Assembly (NCBI GenBank): GCA_963714255.1
Contig: CAVQNU010000012.1
Location: 24,514-88,513 of the forward strand
Length of the DNA: 64,000 nucleotides
Source of the DNA: Rhodovastum sp963714255
GTDB taxonomy: Bacteria > Pseudomonadota > Alphaproteobacteria > Acetobacterales > Acetobacteraceae
Reading direction: 5' to 3'
Below the pieces are notes generated by a model that did no database searches, was not told the DNA's origin, and was given only the letters and a program-made list of their open reading frames with translations. Below, in pieces: positions 25,092-33,711 of this stretch (the first letter of the stretch is position 1; each line of letters opens with the position of its first letter). Both the position numbers and the translations under genes were made by a program.

Positions 25092-27694
25092 TCCCGTCCG
25101 GCCGCCACAAACTCCACGCCGCCCTAAACGACCTTTCATTGTCCCGCAAAGTGGCGCTCATACCGGCGCTGACGTTGCTGCTGATGGGCTTCGGGCTTGC
25201 CGTCGCGGTGCAAATGGCCGAGCGGAACACCGCTGCGTTGCGCTCCCTCGATCGCGATGTGTTCGAGCCGCTCAACCGCGCCCAGACGCTGAAGGACAGT
25301 GTAACGCTGCTGCATACAAGGCTGTTTGCCCTGCTCTCGATCGCCGGCAACGAAACGAACCCGGCCGCTCAGAAGGCAAATGCAGAGGCTCTGGTTGCAG
25401 GACTTACGACCGAGGCGGCGCAATTCGACAGCTTCCTGGCGGCCGGCGGCGCGGTCCCGCCGCCCATCGCCGCAAGCCTGCACGCGGCGTTCGCCGCCTA
25501 TGCGGCCCGCGCCCGCGAAACCGCCGAGTTCGCCGCCTATGACGCGAGCTACGGCGCGCTGCTCGCCGGCATCACCGATGACCGCTTCGGCCATCTCCGC
25601 GCCGACCTCGACGCTCTGGTGCAGGTGCTCGCCCGCCGCCGCGAGGCGCTCGCCAGCGAGGCCATCAGCGACAGCCTGGCGGCCCGGCACCTGCTGCTTG
25701 GCTTTGGCCTCGGCACCGCGGTGCTTGCCCTGCTGGGATCGGTCGTGGTGGGGCGCAGCATCGCCCGTCCGACACTCGAACTGGCGCGAATGATGAAACG
25801 GCTGGCCGGCGGTGACACGGGACTTGTCGTGCCGGACACCGAACGGCGCGACGAGGTCGGCGCGATGGCGCGCGCAGTTGAAGTCTTCCGCGCCAACGCC
25901 ATCGCCCGGCGGCAAAGCGAGGCGGCCCTGCGCCGCACCAACCTGTTGTTCGACGCCGCGCTGAACAGCATGCTGCAGGGCATGGTGGTGCTGGGCCCGG
26001 ACCATCGGGTGCAACTGGTCAACGGGCGCTTCTTCGCGATCAGCGGCATGACCCCGGGGAGCATCAAGCCGGGAACGACGTTACGCGAAGCGATCGAGGC
26101 CATCATGCATCGCGGTCTTTGCAGCGACCAGACTCCCGACGAGGTCTGCGCCAAGGCCGAAGCGGCGCTGGCCGCGCGACGCTCGATGCAAGTCGAGATG
26201 TCGGTTTCTCCCGGCCTCCTCGTGCGGATTGCATGCGAGCCGATGACCAACGGCGGTGCGGTGTTCACGTTTGAGGATGTCACCGAGAAGCGGCGGAACG
26301 AAGAGCAGATTGCCTTCATGGCCCGCCACGATGCCCTGACCGGCCTGCCCAACCGGTCCCTGTTCCAGGAGCATTTGCAAGCCGCGGTTGCCGCCGTCGG
26401 CGACGGCAGACAGTTCGCGGTGCTCTGCCTCGACCTCGACCATTTCAAGGGCGTGAACGATACGCTTGGCCACTCCGTGGGAGACGAACTGCTGCGGTTG
26501 GTTGCTGGCCGCCTGCGCAACTGCGTGCGTGACCACGACATCATCGCCCGCCTCGGCGGCGACGAGTTCGCAATCCTGCTCACCAGTCCCGTCCGCGGCA
26601 CGGCGCCGGCGGCGTCGCTGGCAGCGCGCCTTGTGGAGGCGGTTGGCGCCCCCTATGAGGTGCTGGGCCACAGCATCGTGATCGGTACCAGCATCGGCGT
26701 CGCGCTGCTCGAGGCGGATATGCCGCCGGCGGAGTTCTTGAAGCGGGCCGATGTCGCTCTGTATCAGGCGAAAGAAGAGCGCGGCACCTTTACCTTCTTC
26801 GAGTCCGGCATGGACGAGCACCTGCGTAGCCGGCGCGGGTTGGAGGCGGATCTCCGGCTTGCCATCCAGCGCCGCGAATTCGAGGTCTACTGCCAACCGC
26901 TCTACAACCTCCTGGAAGACCGGGTCACCGGCTTCGAGGCGTTGATCCGGTGGAACTGTCCGACCCGCGGCCACGTGCCGCCTGCCGACTTCATCCCGCT
27001 GGCCGAGCAGACCGGACTGATTGCGCCGATCGGCGCGTGGGTACTCGAGACCGCCTGCGCAGAAGCGGCGCGCTGGCCGGACCATGTGCGCGTGGCAGTG
27101 AACCTCTCGCCGGTGCAATTCAAAAGCAAGCGACTGGCGACGCTGGTGCATGAGGTGCTGCAGCAAACCGGCCTGCCGGCACGGCGGTTGGAATTGGAGA
27201 TCACCGAAACGGTGCTGCTGCAGGATACCGAGGCGGTGATGGCCGTGCTGCACAATCTGCACAACCTCGGCGTTCGGGTATCGATGGACGATTTCGGCAC
27301 CGGCTATTCATCGCTGAGCTATCTGCGCCGGTTTCCGTTCGACAAAATCAAAATCGACCGCTCCTTCGTCAGCGATCTTCGGGCTGCCCCAGCCGATGCC
27401 GGCGACGGGGCCGGCGTGGCCGATCCGCTCTCGGCCGCCAGTACCAGCGCGGCCATGATCGTGCGCGCCATCACCGGACTTGGAGAAAACCTCGGCATTT
27501 CGACCACCGCCGAGGGCGTCGAGACGGCCGAACTGCTCGCGCAGATCGGCGAGCAGGGCTGTACCGAGGTGCAGGGCTTTTTCCTCAGCCCGCCGCGGCC
27601 GGCTGCGGAGGTCGATGCTTTGAGGAAGCGGCTGGACACCACCCTGCCCGCGATAACGCGCAATCATCGAGCCTTGCCTCTGCGGGTGGCATAA
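25088..27694 (+). CDS. Membrane GGDEF-EAL protein (cyclic-di-GMP turnover)
   Basis: The product has 868 residues; the start at 25088 lies in an ATGA overlap with the Cache gene. TM1 is at about 22-42 and TM2 at about 200-222, bracketing a periplasmic helical domain. HAMP follows to about 275, then a PAS-like region (about 290-400). The diguanylate cyclase domain has intact LGGDEF (about 489), with an RDHD inhibitory site five residues before it. The phosphodiesterase domain has EALIRW (about 616), DDFGTGYSSLSYL (about 733) and KIKIDRSF. Both activities look possible. The upstream Cache proteins are probable ligand-sensing partners. Confidence 0.93.
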   Translation: MIPSGRHKLHAALNDLSLSRKVALIPALTLLLMGFGLAVAVQMAERNTAALRSLDRDVFEPLNRAQTLKDSVTLLHTRLFALLSIAGNETNPAAQKANAEALVAGLTTEAAQFDSFLAAGGAVPPPIAASLHAAFAAYAARARETAEFAAYDASYGALLAGITDDRFGHLRADLDALVQVLARRREALASEAISDSLAARHLLLGFGLGTAVLALLGSVVVGRSIARPTLELARMMKRLAGGDTGLVVPDTERRDEVGAMARAVEVFRANAIARRQSEAALRRTNLLFDAALNSMLQGMVVLGPDHRVQLVNGRFFAISGMTPGSIKPGTTLREAIEAIMHRGLCSDQTPDEVCAKAEAALAARRSMQVEMSVSPGLLVRIACEPMTNGGAVFTFEDVTEKRRNEEQIAFMARHDALTGLPNRSLFQEHLQAAVAAVGDGRQFAVLCLDLDHFKGVNDTLGHSVGDELLRLVAGRLRNCVRDHDIIARLGGDEFAILLTSPVRGTAPAASLAARLVEAVGAPYEVLGHSIVIGTSIGVALLEADMPPAEFLKRADVALYQAKEERGTFTFFESGMDEHLRSRRGLEADLRLAIQRREFEVYCQPLYNLLEDRVTGFEALIRWNCPTRGHVPPADFIPLAEQTGLIAPIGAWVLETACAEAARWPDHVRVAVNLSPVQFKSKRLATLVHEVLQQTGLPARRLELEITETVLLQDTEAVMAVLHNLHNLGVRVSMDDFGTGYSSLSYLRRFPFDKIKIDRSFVSDLRAAPADAGDGAGVADPLSAASTSAAMIVRAITGLGENLGISTTAEGVETAELLAQIGEQGCTEVQGFFLSPPRPAAEVDALRKRLDTTLPAITRNHRALPLRVA

Positions 27695-28351
27695 AAACAT
27701 ATGGCTGAATAACCGGAATAGAGCCGAAAGAAGCTATGGGGCGACCGGCTTTTGGGTTCCCATCATTTGGATTTTAAGACGAATGAAGAAAAGCGACCTG
27801 GTAAGCAATGTCTGTTTGTGAGTAAAATCGAGGCAAATCTCCAGGCGTATAAATGTTGATTGCGCAGTTTGTTATTTCTAAGCGCACAAAAGGGCGACTC
27901 GAGCCGCTCGGGAATCCTCTCATTTTTGTTGCCTGGGCTGCAGGCGCGATTCGGCCGCATTCGGTAAGCCCCGGTCTCCCGCGTGTAGCGATTTGCGGTT
28001 TGGTACCCCAAACTGACTGCCTCGGGAGCTCCTTCTGTAGCTCTAGAAGGAGAGTAAGCGCCGGTCATCATTAAACGCGGCCGCGCACGCGTGCCCTCGG
28101 GGTCATCGGACCGCAACGAAGAAACGACCGCTTGCAGGCGAACCGAGAAACGACAGGACGTTGGTAGCCTTCGTCGGTCAAGCAAAGGGCCGTCGTGACT
28201 GGCCGCACCGACGGCGAGGAGGCGGAAATTCGCCCGCGATGGCAACAAGACCGGTCGCGGTGGTTGCGCCCCCCGATATCCTGCATCATCTGAACTGCCA
28301 GGCTTGAAGCCGCGCGCTTTTGCCGGCGCACGCAACCATAAGGAGCAGGGG
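27695..28351. other. Less GC-rich intergenic region with a small hairpin
   Basis: No protein gene is supported in these 657 bases. Base composition is clearly less GC-rich than the flanking genes up to about 28060. CTCCTTCT (28029-28036) pairs with AGAAGGAG (28045-28052). It could be a remnant of acquired DNA or an untranslated RNA region; nothing recognisable was found. Confidence 0.35.
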
Positions 28352-28648
28352 ATGAACAATCTGGCGCAGCTTGGGCTGCTGATCGGTTTCACCTGGGGCG
28401 CGGCGGGGATCGTCGGCTATCCTGGGGTGCAGTGGAAGCAAGGCGCGGTCCTGGCGGGGGTATCTCTGGCGTGGCTGATCGGTCATAACGCCCTGCCTCC
28501 CAATGAGCTTGTCGAGGGGCTGGCGTTCTTGATTTTTATTGCGCTTTCTATTGCGCGGGACCGGCTTTATCCGACGAAAGAGAAGCAAGGCCAGGGCTCT
28601 GCCCTGGACCCGCAAGGGGGCAGTGGCCCCCTTGACCCCACTACTTAA
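28352..28648 (+). CDS. Small membrane protein with repeat-derived tail
   Basis: The product has 98 residues; ATG 28352 follows AAGGAG with ideal spacing. Three hydrophobic segments (LGLLIGFTWGAAGIVGY, AVLAGVSLAWLIG, GLAFLIFIALSIA) indicate an inner-membrane protein. The last 21 or so residues (from about KQGQGSALDPQGG) are encoded by a dispersed hairpin repeat. Its TAA lies within the palindrome CTTAAG and overlaps the stop of the convergent gene. The function is unknown. Confidence 0.7.
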   Translation: MNNLAQLGLLIGFTWGAAGIVGYPGVQWKQGAVLAGVSLAWLIGHNALPPNELVEGLAFLIFIALSIARDRLYPTKEKQGQGSALDPQGGSGPLDPTT

Positions 28649-28730
28649 GTAAGGGGTCCAGGGACAAAGCCCCTGGTGGGGGTCCAGGGGGCAACGCCCC
28701 CTGGCGGGGTCCGGGGCAGCGCCCCGGCTG
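28584..28730. repeat. Two-hairpin repeat, copy 5 (extended)
   Basis: CCAGGGCTCTGCCCTGG, CAAGGGGGCAGTGGCCCCCTTG, the core ACTTAAGT, then several inverted GGTCCAGGG and CCGGGGC units. The core gives stop codons to the genes converging on it from both sides. Confidence 0.85.
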
Positions 28731-30111
28731 CTTCGTTAACTGCTTGGAGGGCCGAGTCCCAGTCGCCGTAATCGCGTTGCCTGAACAATCGCGCTGAAGG
28801 ATACCAGGGACTATCGGTCCGCCCCCGCAGCCACCGGAAATCCGCGCCATACTGCACCAGCACCCACACCGGCGCGCCCAGCGCCCCGGCAAGGTGTGCC
28901 GTCGCGGTATCGACCGTCACCACCAGATCCATCAGCGCCACCAGCGCAGCGGTATCGCGGAAATCCTCGATTTGCTTGTCGTGCACGTGCAGTGCGGCCA
29001 GCACCGGCGCGTCGGCGGCGCGGATGGTCTTCTGCAGCACATGCAACTCGGCATCGATGCCGGCGAAGGCGCCCAGGAACGCCGCTGCCGGGATGGAGCG
29101 CTGCGCGTCCTCCGGGTGATCGGGGTCGCCCGACACGGTAATGCCGATGCGCGGGCCTCGCCGCTCGCCCAACCGTGCCGCCCAGAGGGCGAGATGCGCG
29201 GGCGGGGCACGCAGATAGGGAACCGTGGCCGGGATGCTGTCCAACTCGGTTGCGAAGGCGCGCGGCAGGCTGAGCAGTGGGCAGTGCAGCTGAAAGGGTG
29301 GTGGCTCGGCATCGCGGGCGATCACTGAGTCGGCAAGCCCGGCCAGCAGCGCCATCAGCGGCGGCTGCACCTGCAACACCACCCGCGCGCCGCGTTCGCG
29401 CAGCAATGGCGCGTAGCGGACGAACTGCAGCGTGTCGCCCAGCCCCTGTTCGGCGTGCAGGAGGATCGTGCGGCCGGCCACCGGTTCGTCGCCGCCCCAA
29501 GACGGCTGGGCGAATACGCGCTCGTCGGCGGTAAAGCCGGGGTCGAGCCAGCGCGCGTCGTATGCCTGCCAGCCCTCGCGAAACGCGCCCTGGGCCAACA
29601 GCGCCAGCGCCAGGCCGAGGCGGGCCTGGATGTGCTGCTCGTCGAGCCTGACCGCGCGGCGGAACCAGCCGGCGGCTTCCGGCGCCTGGTCGAGTGCCAG
29701 CAGGACGCCGCCGAGCATGTTGCAGGCTTCTGCGTCATCGGGGCGCAGGCGGGCGGCGGCGCGCAGAGGTGCCAGCGCCGCGTCGGCGCGGCCGAGGGCG
29801 AGCAACGCCGAGCCGAAATTGCCCAGCACGCCCGGCAGGTCCGGGCGCAGCTCTGCCGCGCGGCGGTAAAACGCCAGCGCTTCGGTCAGCCGGTTTTGCT
29901 GGCGCAGCGCGCTGCCGAGATTGGTCAGCGCCGCGGCGTTCTCGGGCCCCAGAACCAGGGCGGCGCGGAAGCTGGCTTCGGCCGCGCCCGGGTCGCCGGC
30001 GGCGAGCCAGGCGCAGCCGAGGTTGAAATGCGGCGCGGGATCGCCGGGCTTTGCGGCGATTTCCTCGCGCAACCTGGCGATCCGGGAGTCGGTCAAGCTG
30101 GGCTCCGTCAT
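28645..30111 (-). CDS. TPR protein with GT9-like glycosyltransferase domain, copy 2
   Basis: The product has 488 residues; the start at 30111 overlaps the upstream paralogue's stop (ATGA). TPR units fill about residues 15-170 (PHFNLGCAWLAAGDPGAAEASFRAAL and following). The C-terminal half has LLHAEQGLGDTLQFVRYAPLL, RIGITVSGDPDHPEDAQRS and VVTVDTATAHLAGALGAPVW, resembling heptosyltransferase (GT9)-type and SPINDLY-like domains. The last residues (from GGVAPWTPTRG) are repeat-encoded. It probably glycosylates a protein or surface sugar; the target is unknown. Confidence 0.8.
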   Translation of the reverse strand: MTEPSLTDSRIARLREEIAAKPGDPAPHFNLGCAWLAAGDPGAAEASFRAALVLGPENAAALTNLGSALRQQNRLTEALAFYRRAAELRPDLPGVLGNFGSALLALGRADAALAPLRAAARLRPDDAEACNMLGGVLLALDQAPEAAGWFRRAVRLDEQHIQARLGLALALLAQGAFREGWQAYDARWLDPGFTADERVFAQPSWGGDEPVAGRTILLHAEQGLGDTLQFVRYAPLLRERGARVVLQVQPPLMALLAGLADSVIARDAEPPPFQLHCPLLSLPRAFATELDSIPATVPYLRAPPAHLALWAARLGERRGPRIGITVSGDPDHPEDAQRSIPAAAFLGAFAGIDAELHVLQKTIRAADAPVLAALHVHDKQIEDFRDTAALVALMDLVVTVDTATAHLAGALGAPVWVLVQYGADFRWLRGRTDSPWYPSARLFRQRDYGDWDSALQAVNEAAGALPRTPPGGVAPWTPTRGFVPGPLT

Positions 30112-31430
30112 GGGCGGGCCAGGTCGCGCAGCGCCCGGGCCACGTCGGTGATCACGCCGGACCAGTCGCGCGGCCGTGCCTGGCGGAACAATCGGGCGGA
30201 GGGGTACCAGGGCGTGTCGGCGCGGTCCAGCATCCAGCGGAAATCGGGTGCGTGGGCGAGCAGAATCCAAACGTCGCGCCCCAGCGCGCCGGCCAGATGG
30301 GCCGCGGCGGTGTCGACCGACACCACGACATCCATCAGCGCCGTCAGCGCCGCCGTGTCGGCGAAATCGGCGATTTCCGGGTGCGGGCGTATGCGCGCAT
30401 CCTCGGGCCGTGCCTCCGGCTGCAGAGCGTGTGCCTCGATGGCGTGCAGATCGAGCAGCGGCGCCAGTGCGGCCTGCGGCAGGGAGCGGAGCGCGTCGGC
30501 CGGGTGGTCGGGGTTGCCGGCCCAGGCCACCCCCACCCGCAGCCCGCGCTTCGGGCCGAGGCGGCGGCGCCACGCGTGCAGGCGCTGCGGATCGGCGTGG
30601 AGGTACGGGGCGGGGGGCACGGTCTGCGGCGTGGTGGCGCATTCGCGCGGCAGGCTCATCAGCGGGCACCAGGCGTCGAACGTCGGCATCGGCTCGCCCG
30701 GTGCGACGACGATGTCGGCCAGGCCGTGCAGCAACGGCACGAGCGGCTTCTGCACCTGCAGCGACACGCGCGCGCCGCGCGCCCGCAGCAGCGGGGCGTA
30801 GCGGCAGAACTGCAGCGTGTCGCCCAGCCCCTGCTCGGCGAACAGCAGCAAGGTGCGTCCCGCCAACGAATCGCTCGCGTGCCAGCGGCGGCCCGGCAAA
30901 TCGTGAAGGGTAAAGGCGAAACGCGGGTGGCTCAGGCGCGCCTCATAGGCCTCCCACCCCGCCTGCCAGTTGCCCAGTGTAAGCAACGCGAGCGCCTCGC
31001 CCAGGGCGGCGTCGGGCAGGAAGGGGGCGAGAAGGCGGGCCTGGCGGTATTCGGCGAGCGCGGCCTGCGGGTGGGCGGCTTGCATCAGCGCCCCGCCCAG
31101 GTTCACCCGTGCCTGCGCGTCGGCCGGGTCGGCGGCGACCGCCTGGGCGAGCCACACCGCGGCCTCCTGCGGCCGGTGCAGATCCAGCAGGGCCGTGCCC
31201 AGGTTGCCGCGCACCTGGCCGAGCTGCGGGGCGATGAACAGGGCGCGGCGATACGCCTCCAGTGCCTCCGCCGGGCGCTGGGTGGCGCGCAGCAGGTTGC
31301 CGAGGTTGTTGTACGCGGCCGGGTGGTCGGGCCGTAGCGCAATGGCGCGGCGCAGCGCCGCCTCGGCGCCGTCGAGGTCGCCGGCGGCCAGGGCGGCGTT
31401 GCCGTCTTCGACCAGCAGCGCCGGGTCCAC
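30108..31430 (-). CDS. TPR protein with GT9-like glycosyltransferase domain, copy 1
   Basis: The product has 440 residues from a GTG at 31430. Three to four TPR units open the protein (ALAAGDLDGAEAALRRAIALRPDHPAAYNNLG). The C-terminal domain has LLFAEQGLGDTLQFCRYAPLL, RVGVAWAGNPDHPADALRS and VVSVDTAAAHLAGALGRDVW. It is a tandem paralogue of the gene at 28645-30111 and overlaps it by four bases. The start lies 3 bases after the stop of the CoA-transferase gene, so the three are co-transcribed. Confidence 0.82.
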   Translation of the reverse strand: MDPALLVEDGNAALAAGDLDGAEAALRRAIALRPDHPAAYNNLGNLLRATQRPAEALEAYRRALFIAPQLGQVRGNLGTALLDLHRPQEAAVWLAQAVAADPADAQARVNLGGALMQAAHPQAALAEYRQARLLAPFLPDAALGEALALLTLGNWQAGWEAYEARLSHPRFAFTLHDLPGRRWHASDSLAGRTLLLFAEQGLGDTLQFCRYAPLLRARGARVSLQVQKPLVPLLHGLADIVVAPGEPMPTFDAWCPLMSLPRECATTPQTVPPAPYLHADPQRLHAWRRRLGPKRGLRVGVAWAGNPDHPADALRSLPQAALAPLLDLHAIEAHALQPEARPEDARIRPHPEIADFADTAALTALMDVVVSVDTAAAHLAGALGRDVWILLAHAPDFRWMLDRADTPWYPSARLFRQARPRDWSGVITDVARALRDLARP

Positions 31431-31433
31431 GGC

Positions 31434-32522
31434 TCAACAATCCGCGTTGGCGTCGCCCAGGGCGGGGCTGTCGTGCAGGCCGGGCGCGGCGCGGAACTGC
31501 GGATCGATCGGCACCGGCAGGGCGGGCATTTCGCGCTCGCCCGTGCGCACCCGGTGCGCGAACAGCCCGCGGGCGGCGAAATGCGGGTCCGCGGCGGCTT
31601 CTTCGGGGGTAGCGACGATGCTGCAGCACACGTCCCGGCCGGCGAGGCGGCGGCTCCATTCGGCGCTGTCATGGGCTGCGATGCGGGCCGCCACCTCGGC
31701 GGTGCCGGCGGCCTCAGGCAGGCCGGCGGCGTCGCAGAACTGGCCCCAGAACTTGTCCTCCAGCGGGGCGGCGGCGAGGCAGCGCCCATCCGCCATGCGG
31801 TAGATCTGATAGCGCGGCGTGCCGCCATGGGTCAGCAGCGTGTTGGCCGCGGGAAAGCCGCCGCCGGCGACCCCCTCGGCGAGGGCCGCAAACGCGAATG
31901 GCATCAGGTTGTCGTGCATCGATATGTCGAGATGGCAGCCGCGTCGGTTGCGCGCGCGCGCCTGCAGGGCGAGCAGGATGTTGATCACCGCCGGATAGGC
32001 GCCGCCGCCGATATCGGCCAGCAGCGCCGGCGGCAGCGCCGGCGCACCGTCGGCCCCGGCGACCAGGCCGAGCAGCCCCGATGCGGCCATGTAGTTCAGG
32101 TCGTGCCCCGCCTGCTGCGCGCGCGGGCCGTGCTGGCCGTAGCCGGTGATCGAGCAATAGACCAGCCCGGGATTGAGCCCGGCCAGCGCCGCATAGCCCA
32201 GGCCCAAACGGTCCATGACGCCGGGGCGGAACTGCTCCACCAGCACATCGGCACGGGTCAGCAACGGGCGCAGCCGGTCGATCGCCCCCGCCGCCTTGAG
32301 GTCGATGGCGAGGCTGCGCTTGCCGCGGTTGAGCAGCGCGAACACGGCGCTGCCGGCCTCGGTTTGCGGCGGAAACCGCCGCATGTCGTCGCCCTCGCCG
32401 GGACGCTCGATCTTGGTCACCTCGGCGCCGGCCTCGGCGAGCATGAGGGTGGCGAGCGGGCCGGGCAGCAAGGTTGAGAAATCGAGGACGAAAAGCCCGG
32501 CGAGCGGGCGTGGATGGGTCAT
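31434..32522 (-). CDS. CaiB/BaiF family III CoA-transferase
   Basis: The product has 362 residues; ATG 32522 (MTHPRPLAGLFVLDFS) is preferred to an upstream in-frame start at 32561. FVLDFSTLLPGPLATLMLAEAGAEVTKIE is the family start, and the aspartate in GHDLNYMAASGLL aligns with the catalytic Asp that forms the acyl-enzyme. GEGDDMRRFPP and GGGAYPAVINILLAL support an alpha-methylacyl-CoA racemase-like member. The substrate is unknown. Confidence 0.88.
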   Translation of the reverse strand: MTHPRPLAGLFVLDFSTLLPGPLATLMLAEAGAEVTKIERPGEGDDMRRFPPQTEAGSAVFALLNRGKRSLAIDLKAAGAIDRLRPLLTRADVLVEQFRPGVMDRLGLGYAALAGLNPGLVYCSITGYGQHGPRAQQAGHDLNYMAASGLLGLVAGADGAPALPPALLADIGGGAYPAVINILLALQARARNRRGCHLDISMHDNLMPFAFAALAEGVAGGGFPAANTLLTHGGTPRYQIYRMADGRCLAAAPLEDKFWGQFCDAAGLPEAAGTAEVAARIAAHDSAEWSRRLAGRDVCCSIVATPEEAAADPHFAARGLFAHRVRTGEREMPALPVPIDPQFRAAPGLHDSPALGDANADC

Positions 32523-32595
32523 TGGTGCGCGAGTCCGGTGGTGTCGTGGCGCATCTGACACCAGAGCGGGGGCGGAGGGAACATGCAGGCTGGGT

Positions 32596-32726
32596 TAAGG
32601 AAGGCCAGGGCTCTGCCCTGGACCCGCCAAGGGGCAGTGGCCCCTTGGAACCCATTACTTAAGGTGCGGGGTCCAGGGGCCTCTCGGCCCTTGGCGGGTC
32701 CGGGGCAGAGCCCTGGCCGCCCTTAA
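32596..32726. repeat. Two-hairpin repeat, copy 6 (two units)
   Basis: GGCCAGGGCTCTGCCCTGG, CCAAGGGGCAGTGGCCCCTTGG, the core ACTTAAGG, then an inverted unit with CCGGGGCAGAGCCCTGGCC. It lies between divergently read genes, so here it cannot be a simple terminator for either. Confidence 0.85.
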
Positions 32727-32802
32727 CCCAGCCCCCAGACGCGAACACTCTTCACGTTTGCCTCCCGGAATGCGAGGTTGGCGCCCTCCTGGGAGTCACC
32801 TC

Positions 32803-33690
32803 ATGGATGACGTGATCCGTGGCCTGTGGGTCGCCGTCGCCACGCCGCTCGACGCTGCCGGCGCGGTCGATCACGAGGCGCTGGTGCGGCATTGCCAGGG
32901 GCTGCTCGGCGCCGGGTGTGACGGGATCGTGCCGTTCGGCAGCACCGGCGAGGGCCCGTCCTTCGCCATCCGCGAGCGCCTGGCGGCGGTGGAGGCGCTG
33001 CTGCAAGCCGGCATCCCGTCGGCGTGCATCGCCCTGGGCAGCGGCGGCCCGGCCATTCCCGAGACGGTGCTGCTGATCCGCGGCGCGCTGGCGCTGGGGC
33101 TGATGCATGTGCTCATTCTGCCGCCGTATTTTTTTCGCGACGTTGCGGAGCAGGGCATCGAAGACGCCTTCGCCGCCATCATCGACGGCGTCGCCTCCGA
33201 CCGGTTGCGCGCGACGCTGCACCATATCCCTGCGGTTTCGGGCGTCGGCGTGCCGGCTGCCGTGCTCGGGCACCTGCGGGCGCGCTTCGGGCGGCTGGTG
33301 GCGGGGGCGCAAGACAGTAGCGGCGACATCGCGGGGTTCCGCGCGTTCCGGGAGGCGGCACCCGCCTGTGGCTGCGTGGTGGGCGCTGAGGTGGATATCG
33401 CCCGCGCGCTGGCTCTGGGCGGCACCGGCACGATCTGCGCGATGGCCAATGTGGTGCCGGGGCTGGTGCGGGCGATGTTCGACCATCAAGCCGGCGAGCC
33501 CGCCATGCGCCAGGCCCGCGCCCTGCTGGACGGGCAGAGCTTTATCCCGGCGCTGAAATCGGTGCTGGCGGCGCGCAGCGGCGACGGCGCCTGGCGGGCA
33601 GTGCGCCCGCCGCTGTGCCCGGCGGACGCCGCCGCCGGCGCGCGCATCGCCGCGGCGCTGACCGCGCTTGAGGCGCGCCGCGCAGCCTGA
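32803..33690 (+). CDS. DapA/NAL-family protein lacking the Schiff-base lysine
   Basis: The product has 295 residues; ATG 32803 follows TGGGAG. GLWVAVATPLD, VPFGSTGEGPSF, LILPPYFFRDV and LGGTGTICAMANVVPGL place it in the dihydrodipicolinate synthase/N-acetylneuraminate lyase family. The lysine that forms the Schiff base (KDSSGD) is replaced by Q170 in AGAQDSSGD (CAA at 33310-33312), and the tyrosine before HIP is H140. Classical aldolase chemistry therefore seems impossible. It may be a regulator or carry a different activity. A LysE exporter follows at 22 bases. Confidence 0.8.
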   Translation: MDDVIRGLWVAVATPLDAAGAVDHEALVRHCQGLLGAGCDGIVPFGSTGEGPSFAIRERLAAVEALLQAGIPSACIALGSGGPAIPETVLLIRGALALGLMHVLILPPYFFRDVAEQGIEDAFAAIIDGVASDRLRATLHHIPAVSGVGVPAAVLGHLRARFGRLVAGAQDSSGDIAGFRAFREAAPACGCVVGAEVDIARALALGGTGTICAMANVVPGLVRAMFDHQAGEPAMRQARALLDGQSFIPALKSVLAARSGDGAWRAVRPPLCPADAAAGARIAAALTALEARRAA

Positions 33691-33711
33691 GCCGGAAGGA
33701 ACCATGCGGCG

